Assembly (NCBI RefSeq): GCF_004798865.1
Contig: NW_025336598.1
Coordinates: 31,110,821 to 31,174,820 of the forward strand
Length of the DNA stretch: 64,000 nt
Source: Varanus komodoensis
Lineage: Eukaryota > Chordata > Lepidosauria > Squamata > Varanidae
Direction of reading: 5' to 3'
Every line of letters begins with the position of its first letter. Within the stretch, counting starts at the first letter, position 1. The notes under the pieces are model-generated. The model saw only the letters and a list, made by a program, of their open reading frames with translations. It was not told where the DNA came from and made no database searches. A program made the position numbers and the translations under genes. This document shows, piece by piece, positions 20,905 to 33,470 of the stretch.

Positions 20905-21055
20905 ACCTACAGCAGCCTCCCCCAACCTAGTGGCCTTCAGAGGCATTTGTACCACAACTCCCAGAATTCCCATCCAACAGGGCCATTGCCTTGGAATTCT
21001 GGGTGTCACAGTCCAAGCGTGTCTGGAAGGCACAAGGCTGGGAAATGCTGACTTA
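20905..21055. mobile_element. Foldback MITE with AATTCTGGG arms
   Basis: The left arm has AACCTAGTGGCCTTCAGAGG then ACAACTCCCAGAATTCCCAT. The right arm has GGAATTCTGGGTGTCACAGT then GTGTCTGGAAGGCACAAGGC. The arms are inverted relative to each other (CCCAGAATTCC against GGAATTCTGGG), which marks a foldback DNA element. Confidence 0.65.
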
Positions 21056-21389
21056 CAGCAGACCTGTACTACTTGTGTCCTATTATGCTGCTGAAAGACC
21101 ACCAACTTCATTGTCCCCAGATGGCAAAACTGGGGGATGTATTTTGTGTCTCTGCTGGGCGTCCGTAAGTAGGCTGCTTTTCACATGGTGCGTCACAAAT
21201 CAAGGAGGCCCCATGTAGAAGAAACCCAGATATCCAAGTGGCAGCAAGTGAATGTCAGATGGATCCAACTTCCAACTCTGTTGAGATAAATTCAGGACAA
21301 AGAGGCAGTGTTGTTTCTGAATTCCTTTATGTATTAGGATAAGTTAGGTGTCAGGATACGTTAACCTAGTTTCTTTCTCCACCCCAAAT

Positions 21390-21770
21390 GACTTGTTTTA
21401 ACTGCAGTGGCTCAACAATTCAATGCAATCTCTTTATCTCTGAATTAGTACATGTTGTCTAATAAGAGATAGATAATTGACTTTAATAGCAGCAAGAACA
21501 ATGTAAACTCTGTTCCTTTTGAGAGGAAACAGGTTAATTAGCATATGAGTACTTTTTAATGTCAATTAAGGAGGCGAGTCATTACATCACAGCAAGCAGA
21601 GGAAAAAGTGGTTTCATCATTTAGCAAGTTTTCTGTGTCTGTTTTCTATCGCTTACTTATTTTTGCTTTTGCAAAGTAGTAGCATATTTAACTTTTGATA
21701 TTAATTCAATAATTGGGATAATTAGCAAGTGACAATTTGGATGTTAAGATACACGGGAATGCAGTTTGCT
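21390..21770. promoter_or_regulatory. Candidate conserved enhancer, ATTA-rich
   Basis: AT-rich block without repeats that carries many homeodomain-type ATTA cores: TAATTGAC, TTAATTAGCATATG, TCAATTAAGG, TTAATTCAATAATTGGG and ATAATTAGCAAG. It also has a POU octamer-like site (ATTAGCAT, reverse complement ATGCTAAT) at 21537-21544. This clustering is usual in developmental enhancers. Conservation cannot be judged from one sequence. Confidence 0.3.
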
Positions 21771-22353
21771 AGCAGAGTCTATTATTGAATACAAAGGAAA
21801 CAACCGGAGATGAAGAAAAATGCTCCTTGCACTTTGCAAGCAGGGTCTGCACTGAGAAGAGCCATGCTGGGCTGGGTCAGGAGCCCATCTGCACCTGCCT
21901 GGCTGTGCTCCCAGGGACTCGGATACTCAAGCGTACCACCTCTCTTACCGGAGCAGTCGATAAAGGAAGTTAAACTAAGCCTAGAAACATTAGCTGATGT
22001 AAACGTAGGCATCCTAATCCAATCATTTCTTATGGAAATCACATGGTAGCCTTCACTTACTTCAGCAGGGGCAGCATTTTTAAGGGGGAAAATGGTGGCT
22101 GGAAATGAAATACTAAAGTGGCAATATTATATGGAGTACTTTGCAATTGTTAGGACTTAAAACGCTTCAACAAATCTCTTTGGTGCAGAGCATTTGACTC
22201 AGTCTTGGGTGTTCTTATTGTTTGTGTGGACGTGTGTGGGAAGGGACTGCAGTTCTACACAATTATGACCATGGCTGAAGTCAAGGTTAAGCCTCATCAG
22301 GCACCCGCCAGGGATCCATTGTAACCTGTTTGTTTGTCGGCCCAGACACTAGT

Positions 22354-22377
22354 GGTGTGGTGGTGGTGGTGGTGGTG
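22354..22377. repeat. (GGT)n microsatellite
   Basis: GGT units with one early GTGT interruption. Confidence 0.9.
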
Positions 22378-23019
22378 TAGGTGGCAGGAAGGTAGAGCAT
22401 CAGGTGCCTGCCCGTTTGCATGCTAGCTCGCTGCCTATCAAGACAGCAAGCAGGTGGTAGCCATGGTGAGGCTGGGGGAGCAGCTGGTGGCCATGGTGGA
22501 GAGGCAGGAGGCCCATGGAGGGACCCGCCAAAACCAGGAGCTGGCACCGGTGCCGTCTGCACAGGCAAAGTGCTGCCTTGTTTGCAGGAAGGGGCAACGT
22601 GTGTCGAAAGCCTCTGATGATGTGCCACTCAGACTGCCCTGCACATGCAGTTCTGCCCTTGTGGGATTCTGCAGGTCCTGGGAACTCTCTGTGGATGGTT
22701 CGGACTCCTTGTCTTCTTGCACTGGTTCTCGGGGAGAGTGCGGCTGCTACTGCCAGGATTGAAGGGAGTGGCTATTTCAGAACCCAGTTCCATGGATCAT
22801 TTCCCTTGGGTGTGGGACATGAGAGATTAGAGGGCTGCTGTCTTAAGAAAGGAAAAGTAAAATGCAAAGAGTCCTTGAAAGTTTTCTAAATTATTTGAAA
22901 ATGTATGATGTTGTTTTTGTGAGCTTGGGCTAAGTCCTGAAAAGAACTGGTGCTCTAACCTACAGGACAACAATATAACCCTGCACATTTGGAGATGCTA
23001 CTTTTTACAGAGGGTCTAA

Positions 23020-23048
23020 CCCCCCCCCCCCTTGTGTGTGTGTGTGTT
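23020..23048. repeat. C12 run followed by a (GT)n tract
   Basis: Twelve C (23020-23031) then TTGTGTGTGTGTGTGTT. The two low-complexity tracts are adjacent. Confidence 0.9.
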
Positions 23049-23754
23049 CGTGAAGACTTACTTGCCTATCTGTCAGAAGGAATATATGGACAGGTGAAAG
23101 TAGGACATTTGAGTCCATCAAGAGAAAAAAAACCCACAGCCAGAAAGTTTCAAGGGAGGGAGGCAGCAGGAGATGAAGGCCATGTGGGCAAAAAGTTAGT
23201 TACTGGAGTGGGATCAGATGCAACAAAATCAGTGCCTTTATTTCAGCAGGGTGGCCGGGCAGACGGCTGCTCAGAGATACAGGCTCCAAATGGACAATCC
23301 CATGTTCCGTGAAAAATCTGGTGCCAGAGCCCTGGTGGGCCTTCTTCTACCACCACTTCTGCGTGTGAGTAGCTTGGGCCTAAATTATTCTGCAAGCAGG
23401 AAGACAGATGTTTACACAATACATTGTGCATAGCACAATGCTGTGTGTTGTGTATATTTTCATTAGTTGTCCTCTCAGAGGCAATGCAGTCAATCATTTA
23501 CCCCAAAGTGCTTATCCATAGCTTGTATCTTGACCCACTGTGCTTAGAAAATGTATTTGTTGGCACCTGTTATATTTCATTGTGGTGAACAGTGCAGAAT
23601 TCTTGCGGTTTATCCAGTTCAACCTTTTGTTAGCACAACTGGCAAGTACCAGGGACAGCTTGCTACAATTTATACATGAAGCAAGTATTTATCAGATTTT
23701 AGAAGTGTTGCCAGGTAGCAAAATCAGCAACAAGTCCCATATTCTCTTGCAGAT

Positions 23755-23758
<4 letters not shown>

Positions 23759-23789
<31 letters not shown>
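23759..23789. repeat. (TG)15 microsatellite
   Basis: Uninterrupted dinucleotide array of 31 bp. Confidence 0.97.
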
Positions 23790-23790
<1 letters not shown>

Positions 23791-26700
23791 CATAACATTG
23801 TCTTTTCTATATTCAATGTTTCTTAAAGCTTAGTACAATGGACTCTTGAATGCCATTGTGCAAGCTGGGTGTGGATTATGAAAAAGATGGGTGTTTTCCT
23901 TGTTAGATTCATGTTAGGACTCATGCAGCTAATTAGGTTGAAAATAGAGGTGCCTTATTCTATTAACAAAGTATAGATGGATGGCATTACACTTTCACTG
24001 TTCCATCACAATGATGAAAGCAATGCAGAACAATTAACTGTGCCCTCCTACAATCTTCCTCTCCCAGAGAGCTTTAGTTTAAGTGGTTTATGTAGCATTC
24101 CATTCAGTCATACCTTCTATCACATTTGTCTCCCAGTATCTCCTTCACCGAACATGCAGAGGCAAGTTCGAGCCACAAGAAGTATTGCTCTGAGCCAACA
24201 GTTGCTTTTGGTGGAGTACGTTCTTCATGTTAAGCGTTCGCCCGTTTGTAATCTACCCACTTGATGAAGCATCAAAGGTACTTCACGGGGGTGCCGTGCC
24301 CCTGCTTATTGCCTGGCAGGCTCTTACTCTAGGCGTGCTTTGCGAAGGAGAGGGTGCTGTCAGTGAACCAGCAGCATCAGGCAATCCATTTCAATGGGAC
24401 TCACTGCCCCACGGCATTCTGCTGTGTCCCACTGCAGCAGGTGGCCCTGGCAAGGCGTTTTCATGTGTTGGGCCACTGCGAATAGCAGCCTGCAGAGAGC
24501 AAACTAAGCCAGCCTCTGTGTCTGTATCAGTCCCACGGACAAGCTGTGGACAATATTACTTATCACAACGCAGTATTGTTCATGGCATGTGGTGGGATAA
24601 AAATGCCACGGAAACCACTGTAATGTTTGAGGCTGACCTTTCCACGGGGTTGGTGCCGCCTCCCGGTTTCAGACAGCCCTTGGGTAACACAGGCACCTTC
24701 CCTCAGTAAGCGAGGGATGCGCCTTCTCATTGCCACTGTCACCAGCTGCTTATCGCTCCTCTTCCTCTTTTTCCGCACGGCTGCCACATGCCTGCTTCCC
24801 AGGCAGAGAGCCAACGTGCAAGTAGGCAGCAAAGCCTTGGCTCCCCACCCCACCCCTCTCACAGCAAGAGGCTAGTGGATGATCGGACTGCAGTGGTGGA
24901 GAGGATGGACAGGTCCAGAAGGCTCTTGCCGGTGGCCCTCTGCGAGGGTGCAGGCCCGTGGCAGGTGCCAGCCATGCCAGACTTTGATGCCAGCCTAGCA
25001 GGGGCACCCCAAGCAAAGTCGCACACACAGACAGACAGTCCTGTAAAATGACAGGGGCTCATCAGGTTCCCCACACCATGAATTTCAGCATCTATATTCA
25101 GGTGTGGGTGGTTGTTGTTGAACCGTGCGTGGTTGTTGCAGTGTGCGTTATTGTGTTGTCTGAACCTGCTCAGTGCCACTGCTGGTAATCCCTAGGAATG
25201 TGCAACATGGGTACAGTTACTTGCAGCATGATGCGGGCAGTCATTACATACAGTGTTAGGAAATTTTTGATGGACATGACATGTGAGATGGCCAGGATCA
25301 TGCATACGCCCCTTTGGCAGGGCAGTGTAAGCCAGTGTAATTCAGACTTAAAATGAATGTGTTTAGGGCTGAGGTGTTAATGTAATGTCTTTCCTTTTAT
25401 TTTCCCCCTCTTACTGTTTGTCTACACTGAACAAAAACTAATTAACTGGGAAGCAAAGGATACATTGCATACATGTACATGTTTTGAATGTTCCATTGTG
25501 AGGACATGGCAGGAGGAGTGTAACCATTTCCATAATGATTAATGGTGGTTTTCTTAACCATAAAATTCTAATTGCTGCCACTGCAAATTAGCTCTAGGTC
25601 TAAACAGGGGTTAAAAGAAAAGTATTTGTGGAAATGTTAAATAGAGTCTGTACCTGAGAAACATTAAAAAGCTTTGGCTCATCATGACTTGTGTGTGATT
25701 TATAAAGCCAAGGATATGCCCTAAAGTAACCAAGTACGGATAATTGTTTCTTTTACTATTCTGTGTTCTCCCTGAGTGTAACATGGGTAGCAAAATGTTA
25801 GCAACCACTTACTCTGTATTTGAAAGATGAGACTTTATGGAGATGTCAGCTCTATAAACAAAGCTACACGGAACTTTCCAGGTGGATAATTGTCACAGAC
25901 CTGAGCACCTTTACATAAACTCACCTCCATTGTTTTCATATTTGATTTCAAATGCACCTTAAAACACTTGAGAAGAACAACAACAAATGGCTTCCCACAG
26001 GGCCACACATTGCCCACATCTATTAGGCAATGCTTGTTGCTACATGCAAGGGAAGCAGTATCCCCTTTCTTCCTGCAACTAGTCCTACTCAGATGTCACA
26101 CCCAGTTTCAGGAGTAGCTTTTGCTTTGTGTAAATGATTCTCAAAAGTTGCTGGTACTTATTACCCCTCCTCAAAGTTGCCTCTGCAAGTGCTCCCACTC
26201 TTTTTAAGCCAGGGAACTTGGGGCTGTCCACATATTATTGAACAATAACTCTCCTCAGTGCCCACCATCACTGGCTCTGCTGGCTTCTTTCTTTTGGTTC
26301 ATCCATGTATGAGCTACCAGCTTATCTGCCCTCTCTCTGATGCTCCATTTATAAGGGCAGATTCACACATAAATATTCCTCAGCCAGGATCACTCAGCCT
26401 ATCACTTGGTAAGCTGTGCTATGGACAATCTCCATCTTTGCTGCTTAACCTGTTATGGCTACTGTGCACACAGGAATTGTCACTTGATAATCATTACTGC
26501 ATTATGGACCACTCACCTGTTGGAACAGGTACAGGTAAGAGCCAAGAGACCACCTGATGATTGTGTTGGAAGTCAAATGAGTCAAAAGGGGTTGCAAGGC
26601 TGTGTCTCTAGCCTGCAAGACACGTGGGAGAGATCCTCACCATCAGCGCATTTGCATGGGTGTCTGAGGCAGAGAAGCCTACACATGGATGCTTGCCCAA

Positions 26701-29700
26701 ATCCTGGAAGTGATCATCATTTTGGGTTCTCTCTTTTGTCACACAAAGAAAACCACTGAGTTTCAGTACTTTAAGTAAGAAGGCAACAGCAATCCTAGAA
26801 CTGTTGCGCTGCTCTTAAAAAGTATATGACGGCTCAGGGTTGTAAACTGGGTAGGTGCCTCTTGTCATATGACTTCTGCAGTTTTGTTGTGTACTGATGT
26901 TTCTGAGATGAAACAGGTGGAGTGTCCTGTCTTCTGTAATGGTAGTTCCAGATAGGCAGGAAGCCCTTCGCTTTCATCTCCGGTATGCTAACGGTGCTCC
27001 TCCTCGGTTCTCTGGCAGTCCTCCTCTAGCATCTCTGCTTGTTCTGCTGCTGAAGGCTTAGGAAGGCTCGTTCATACAAAGCGCTCTTGTTCTGACCGAT
27101 TGATACAAGGATAAATCTGCCAGAGTGGAGCGTGAGGGCCTTTCACATCTGCCATGAATGGATCTTGAGCAAGAGTTGGAAACACCATCCCCTGCTTTTC
27201 CTGGGTGTAACTAATACCTTCAGAAGAATTTGTTCACACTCTGAATTTTTCCGTCCATGACCATGAGGCAAAAGCATAAACAAATAAATGCTGGTATTAT
27301 GTTGCTCTTAAAGTTGCTACAGCCATTGGAGTAATTGGCATTAATAAATGACTCAGTAGGTGGCAGGACTTTCTCCTCTGAGTCAGCATGCAATAGCTCC
27401 GTTTCTGTAACAGCTCTTTGCAAAAATGAGCAAGGAAGGGTGTGTGTGCCCTTTTGAAATTCCTGTGACTTACTGCCATTGTGGAGATCATGGGATAAAC
27501 TTTATTAACAGCAGAGATGCTAACATGTCCTTCAGACATTTGCTTTAATTTAAAATAAATACGGATCAAGGGCTTGTCTCCTCACCCTTGGGTGAAAAAC
27601 ATTGTATTTTTAAGTATGTACTTCTTCATCACATTGAATCAAAGTTTGTACCCAATGTTAGTGTACGAGAGAGAAGAGAGTCCTACAGTGGGTCTACTGT
27701 GAGTAGGACTAACACTGCATAATGTCCTGAAAGAACTATGCAGCTCACTTAAGCTTCTACTGAGAAGTAACCACTGACAGTTTGTCCACACACCTTCATT
27801 CTGCAACCACACTGCCCAATTCAGAATTTTATGGGGAGCCCAAACCGTTTTCCTTTTTCTTTAAGTAGTGTTTTCCTACTGCTTCCATTCCTTTTTAAAT
27901 ATTTAACCAGAAAAAAGTTGATTAAGGAAGAAGGATGGAATAGCTGCATGTGACCTTCTGACTGTTGCTGATAAGAGTACTCCATTTGGAAGTATCCCAA
28001 ATGATTGAACAGTGTTGCAAACCGGCTGCTTGGAAGGCGACTGAGCTTCAGCCCTGAATTTTAGATTACAAGCTACTGTTCCTCAGGAGCACTTGCATAT
28101 CATGCCTACTATTCTTGTGACAAATGCTGTGCAACACTCCAGATGTCTGTTTTGCAATGTAATCGTAAATAAACCCAAGAACAAGCTGCTGAAACTTGCT
28201 GTGGCCTTTACTCCTTTACCCAGACTGAAAAAGAAGGCTTTACCTGATGTCTACTTGCACTACTTCTAGATAAATGTTGAATTTTAGGGTTTTCTGAGCA
28301 AATAACAGGGGCAGAGGCAGTTCAGTTCAAATAATATGCTTAATTTTGATATGGCATGAATAAATGATGAGACCTAAATAAAATTTGGGGATTAATTCAG
28401 CTACTAAGGAATGTCATGGACTACTGGATAAGCCATTTGAGAAGCTAGTTCCAGGCTAAAGGGAACCTATGTAGAACCACATTTTGAACTGAAAATAATG
28501 CTGTCCGTTTTCTCGTGTGTCTGTGTTCATATATAAATGAAGAGAGAAATGCAAAATGCTTCATAAGCGGCATTGGAAATACCTCTATGTTGCTGCAAAA
28601 ATCTGCTGTAGTAAAAGAGTCTAGCAATTCTGTTCTTTGTGAGGAGCAGCCTGTGGGCATTTCATAGCATGAAGCCCAAGTAATTAAAAAATCCTGCACC
28701 TATCATTCAAACATAAAACTTAAAGCAGATAGAATTCTACATGGGGATGTTTTTCCACTTCACTTACCCTTTGAAATTTGCATTTCTCTAAATTTGATGA
28801 TGGAATTTTCAAATCAAATACAGCTATAAAATGTGCATTATGGGAAAGTGTAAGAAGTAAAAAAAAGGCTGAAGGATCTATTGCTCTGAGTAATATTGAA
28901 GACGAAGGCTTGGCTTAACTTATCTTGCTGAGGCAAGCTGCTGCAAACACCCCTTGCCCAAAATCTCATGAGATCTGCCTGTCTGAAATCTTGCAAGACT
29001 TCTAGCAATCTCCTGCAGCTGCGGAACAAAGCCCTGGCAGGGTGGTGGTAGAGCTTATTCTGCTGTTCCCAGCACCCTGACACTTGAGCAAAGACCGGCC
29101 CTGTTGAAAGGCACAGTATTATAGCAGACTGATTTGAAATAGATGTGTGTTCAGCAAAATTAATTAAGTGCATGAATTTTGCACTTAACATGTTCCTGCA
29201 AAATGTAAAACTCTCAAATGGATTTAGAAACAGGATGAACTGAATTTAATACTGGAGAAATGAGAAACTGAGTGAGACCAAAATGGACAGATTTGTCTCT
29301 TCTTAGAAGATACAGCTAGTTCAACGCAAGGATATTTTCCTCCTGCATATACAAATTGGACATATGTTCTCTGCTCTCTGCACACTCTGGAAAGTTTAAC
29401 ATATGGAAACACTACAGCCCAGAGGCCTTCAAGTGCATGGGCTCTGGAAAGCAAGGTATGGTGTGAAGAGGGAGAGTTTTCATTTGTCGCTCACAACAAT
29501 AATCTCCGGATTGCAGCCATGGCCTATGGGTGTTTTGAATTTCCTCCCAGCTGGGAATATGGGCACTGCTCCATCATCATGTGATAAAGAGTAAAGCCAC
29601 TGTGTCCTGTGCTGCTGGCACTTTAGTAGCACGAGGAACAGGGCAGGTCTGATCCCTACTAGCTCCTCTGTCCTGGTACCTTACACTTAAGCCCGTTTAA

Positions 29701-29802
29701 CCTGGTTCAGGGAGAGGGGAGCTCAAAGAAGCCACTGCAGTACAGTACTGCTCAGTGCGAGGTCTTGATGTTGGTACAGCTCTGGCTTAATGTTATAGCC
29801 AA

Positions 29803-29957
29803 AGCAGACTCTTGAGGCACCTTAAAGACCAATGCATGTATTACGGCATGAGTTTTTATGGATCGCCAATGAAGTGGATGTCAGTGCACAAAAGCCTGCA
29901 TCATGGTGAATGGCTTGGTTCTTCAGGTGCCACAAGAGTCTTTGCTGCACTGGGTTC
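29803..29957. mobile_element. Palindromic MITE-like element (GACTCTTGTGGCACC family)
   Basis: The left end AGCAGACTCTTGAGGCACCT and the right end GGTGCCACAAGAGTCTTTGC are inverted repeats. Between them lie GCATGAGTTTTTATGGATCG and a central part. It matches a foldback repeat common in sauropsid genomes with arms reading AGTCTTGTGGCACCTTAAAG. A second, partial copy is at 57245-57345. Confidence 0.7.
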
Positions 29958-29963
29958 TAGAAA

Positions 29964-30018
29964 TGCTTGAAATGTAACCACAGCATTCACTCTTGCTTGA
30001 AATGTAACCACAGCATTC
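29964..30018 (+). repeat. Exact 25-bp direct duplication
   Basis: TGCTTGAAATGTAACCACAG plus CATTC occurs at 29964-29988 and again, identical in all 25 bases, at 29994-30018, with a 5-base spacer. It begins 6 bp past the MITE-like element. Confidence 0.95.
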
Positions 30019-32119
30019 CTATTTTTGATTTTCAGGATTTTTCACTTCATATGACTATATAGCCACCTGGGGGGCACATGTAGCCCTCTGGGAAATGAAT
30101 GCCTCCTTCCCCAGCTCATCCTCCCCCCCCCCTTTCCTTCAGGTTTTCTGCAATTTTCCCATTCAAAAGTTAGGCTCAGTTACTGGGAGTAAGACTTTTA
30201 AGCTAAAATGTACATACAAGGTATTTTGGCTCTGTTGTGTCATTTTAGGGCCATGCCCCTATAGCTTTTACCAATGGACTAGGCTTCCTGGAAGCTTTTC
30301 CAACATGAAATTCAGCCCACTGCTTTCAACACTGACTGCTTAGAGAGACTGCTTCTTTTTAGGAGAGCAGGCAGGAAGGCACCAATGAAAATCCACCTTA
30401 TGCACCAGCAGTTTTTTTGTCTTAGGTCTGGGAACTAGGACAACTTGACTGGATCCATCCAGAGATAACCTGTGATCAGGATGTAGATGCAACCACCTGT
30501 ATGCAAAAGGCAAATACTTCATAACCTCAGCTGAAAACTCCAGAGGAAGTTCAACCATCAAAAAAAGAGAAAAGTTTAATGATATATAGTTTTTCTTTTT
30601 GCCATTGTTAATTCTACTTTTTTCTGTAGTGGAAGATTTCAGTGTGCATGTGTGGCTGAAAGCACAGGCAGAAAAATCAACAAAAGATATAAAAACCATT
30701 GTTTGCCAATTTCCTTTTATTACGCAACTCACATTATGCAGTTCACACTGTAAATGCAACTTTAACAAAGACTCACTTATCCATCCGGGAAATGCGCTGT
30801 GCTTTTGACTTGAGAAAGAGTACTGTTAAGATCTCCCTCAAGTAATTATATAATATATAGACAGCCAGTCATTTAATTGTATGGTATTATGCTGGGCCAA
30901 GATCAGCATTAAATACACTAAATACAACTTTAAAATAAAGATTTGCTCATCTGTGTTTATCAAATGAACACCAATCATGTGCTATCAGGATGACAGGATA
31001 TTAGTCATGAAGAACTTTTTCAAGATAGGCCTACTTCTCTGGAAATTTTAACTACACCAATCTTTGCTTCATCCATGAGGCATTGGAACAAACATTTGGC
31101 AATTCTGTATCAATTCTGAGAGGGAAATTTAGACGAAGAATATTGGACCATGGCTGCCCAGTAAGCTAAGCAAGGATGTGAACCCAGATGTTATCTGTCT
31201 ATTACTCCATGCTAGCTGGCATTAGATGTATGGTAGCTATTTAAAAGAATGTCCACAGAAATTATGAAACAGCAATTTGTGCCTTGCAGCCAAAGTTTGT
31301 GTGTGCACATGAATAGGCATGTACTGGCGGGGGGTGTTGAGAAAGCTGCCGTTAGGAGAGGGAACCTTGCTGTTCTAATTTATTCTTTGTTTATTGTAAC
31401 CTGATAAAATCACATTAAAATGTGAAGAAGGATTGGAAGCCTCCAAAACTTGACCAGAGTTTAGGAAGTGTAAATGAAAACCAACCGTGGCAATCCTCAC
31501 TGAGAAAGTGTCATAATATTAAGCCTAGCAGTAAGGCACTGAGAGACCTTTCAGGGGAAGCAGGTAGTGCTGTTAATTCATCAGTGCAAGAAAGAACAAG
31601 GGGTCCAGGGGAAGCCTCAACTCCATCAAATCGATTGTGGTATAGATATTTGTGGACTTGAACCGGTTTTATCAGGTGTGATCTGATTTAGAGGGCTCTT
31701 GAGCATAAAAATTAATGCCACCATAGATGTGGCCTAACTTTAGATCAGCCTAAATTGATGCCATAAGGATCCTTTTTTGGTTTTGAGTTTAATCCTGTCT
31801 CCAGGATTTCAGCCTAGTGAACAAGGCTATTTAAGCTGTCACCCCTTTAGCTGGTGGGGAGCTAAAAACCAACGGAGCCCCTCCATGTTATCTGAAGGCT
31901 CTGACTATGCATTTTATCATAGTCTTCCACCCCTACATCCGTCCCCCACTAACGTGCTCTTTGTGCCATCCTGCCTGAGGAGAGATCTAGAGCTCCCAAA
32001 AACTTGCACACATGCTTGTGGTTTCTGAATTGGCCTCATAAAGGTATTCTAGTAATAAGGATTGTTTTTTTCTGACGACCAAGCCGGCTGCCTTTGTGCT
32101 TTCATTACCTGGGCGTTCA
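30019..32119. other. Upstream flank of the CpG island
   Basis: Non-coding, AT-rich. A C10 run lies at 30123-30132. The block 30590-30960 is AT-rich and repeat-free and could be conserved non-coding DNA. A plus-strand frame at 31422-31661 has no recognised domain. No TATA-type promoter was identified next to the island. Confidence 0.45.
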
Positions 32120-32978
32120 GTCCCAGTGCTGCAGAAGGGAAGGCGCGGGGCTGCCCTGTGAGAAACGGAAATGGACACCAGCGAAAAGGGCAGCGTGTGC
32201 AGAGGGGTGGCCGGGAGAAGTCCGCGGCGCCAAGGAGCAACAGGGGAGAACTGCTCCTGCGGAGGACCGCGGAGGCCACCTTACGTACCGAGGCATACTT
32301 GAAGGCAAGTTCCCGGGCTGGAGCCGCCCGTCGCTCACGGGGATAGCGCGCCTCCGCCCGGGAGCGTGCGGGGCAAGACGTGGCACCGGGATTAGCCCCC
32401 GCCCCCCGCCGAGGCCCGCAGCCCCCTCGGCTCGCCGCCCAGCCCCACCTGTGGGGAGCTCTCGCCCGCCTGGCTTCCACGCCCCAGCGGCGGGAAGGGC
32501 GGGCGGCCGCTTGGCGGCGCCGCGGCTGAGGCGCAGCTGCTGCAGCGGCTCAGCTCGCCTGGCGAAGGAAACTTGCGGGCGTGCGGGCGGGGGAGAACAA
32601 ATTCCAGCGCCGAGGCGAGTGCGGAAGCAGGCAGAGCCCTCTGCCCGGGGAAACTGGGAAAAGGCCGGCGCGACCGAGCGCCGCGGCGGCTGCTCCCCTC
32701 CCTGTCCCGCAAGTCTGCGCGCGCGGGAAGCGCTGGGCCGGCCGGGGCGCGGAGGCGCAGGCAGGCGGGCTGCTTCCCTCCGGCGCTGCGGCCAGGGGGC
32801 TCCGTGCCGCCAGTTTCTCTTTCTGCGGCGAAGTTTTCCAAGGTGTGGCTCCACGGAAACCTCCCATCCCTCCGGCGCGCCGCTGCCCCAGGGAAGAGAG
32901 CTCGCGCGCGGGCGGCCGGGCGCACGGACTGCGTGGGGAGCGCCCCACGGTTTCGCGGGAGCGGAGGCAGAGGGAGCA

Positions 32979-33016
32979 ATGCGACGCCTCCCTCGCGGGA
33001 CCCGCGGCCGGCGGAG
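32979..33016 (+). CDS. Possible first-exon frame ending at a GTGAGC donor
   Basis: An ATG at 32979 (G at -3) opens MRRLPRGTRGRR and reaches the strong donor GGAG|GTGAGCAG with GT at 33017-33018, leaving two bases of a split codon. The predicted piece is arginine-rich, which is also what GC-rich noise gives. It competes with the 33197 candidate: at most one is likely to be real, and the exon could be entirely 5' untranslated. No protein family is recognised. Confidence 0.15.
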
Positions 33017-33065
33017 GTGAGCAGCGGCCCCGCCTGAATCCGCCGCCGCCGCGGGCTCCAAACAG

Positions 33066-33067
33066 GT
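33066..33067 (+). other. Candidate splice donor CAG|GTGAGG
   Basis: The sequence AACAG|GTGAGGCAG matches the donor consensus well. It would end a mainly untranslated first exon at 33065. Confidence 0.3.
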
Positions 33068-33196
33068 GAGGCAGAAGAAACGCGGGGGCCCGCCCGCCCG
33101 GCAGCTGCAGCTGCAGCCGCGGCGGCTTCATCCCCGCCGCAGGGGCCACTCGGGGCCCGCCCTCTGCGGGAGGTCCACCTGGAGGTCCGAGGAGGA

Positions 33197-33243
33197 ATGG
33201 ACGGCCAGAGCTGCGCCCCGCCGCCCCGCTTGCCCCTCTCCGG
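33197..33243 (+). CDS. Possible first coding exon, MDGQSCAPPPRLPLS
   Basis: The ATG at 33197 has G at -3 and G at +4, a good Kozak context. The frame MDGQSCAPPPRLPLS runs 15 codons plus two bases to the donor CCGG|GTAAGC (GT at 33244-33245). Without splicing it stops at once (GGG TAA), so it makes sense only as a spliced first exon with a phase-2 junction. The proline-rich composition fits a disordered N-terminus but also fits GC-rich noise. I do not recognise the protein. No matching second exon was found downstream, so intron 1 would exceed 30 kb. Confidence 0.25.
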
Positions 33244-33470
33244 GTAAGCGTCGTCGCCTTCCAGCCCCCTCCCCTGCACCGCGTGTGTGTAAGAGCGTGT
33301 GCGAGCGAGGCCCCGCCGCCGCGCTCAGCAATTCAAAAGTTTGCAAGCCTCTGCAGGCGCAAGTGGATCGAGCAACTTGGCCAAGTTACAAGTTGCCGAT
33401 CTCTGTCTCCTCCCCCGACCCCGTCGCTCGCCATCCCGTCCGTCCTTCCTTCCCTCCCTCCCGCAAGCTC

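Larger units (their letters stand above)
21771..29802. other. Mostly unique non-coding sequence with GC-richer patches
   Basis: About 8 kb with little recognised beyond simple repeats. Two patches, about 22380-22800 and 24290-25060, are clearly richer in G and C than their surroundings but have few CpG and no recognised domain. The longest frame there (24227-24709) is credited to base composition. A short MITE-like remnant with GTGGGTCTACTGTGAGTAGG lies near 27680-27705. The rest, including 25400-29800, holds no exon or repeat I can support. Confidence 0.45.

Noticed and set aside
22438-22762. Frame with LGEQLVAMVERQEAH, suggestive of a helical domain
   Set aside because: Similar frames overlap on the other strand, and no family motif is complete enough to claim.
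24227-24709. 160-codon plus-strand frame
   Set aside because: It lies in a GC-richer patch with competing frames. There is no recognised domain and no splice context.
32094-33279. Long open frames of 295-314 codons on both strands in the CpG island
   Set aside because: They overlap in several frames on both strands, as expected when AT-rich stop codons are scarce. The products are Arg/Pro/Ala/Gly-rich and match no domain I know.
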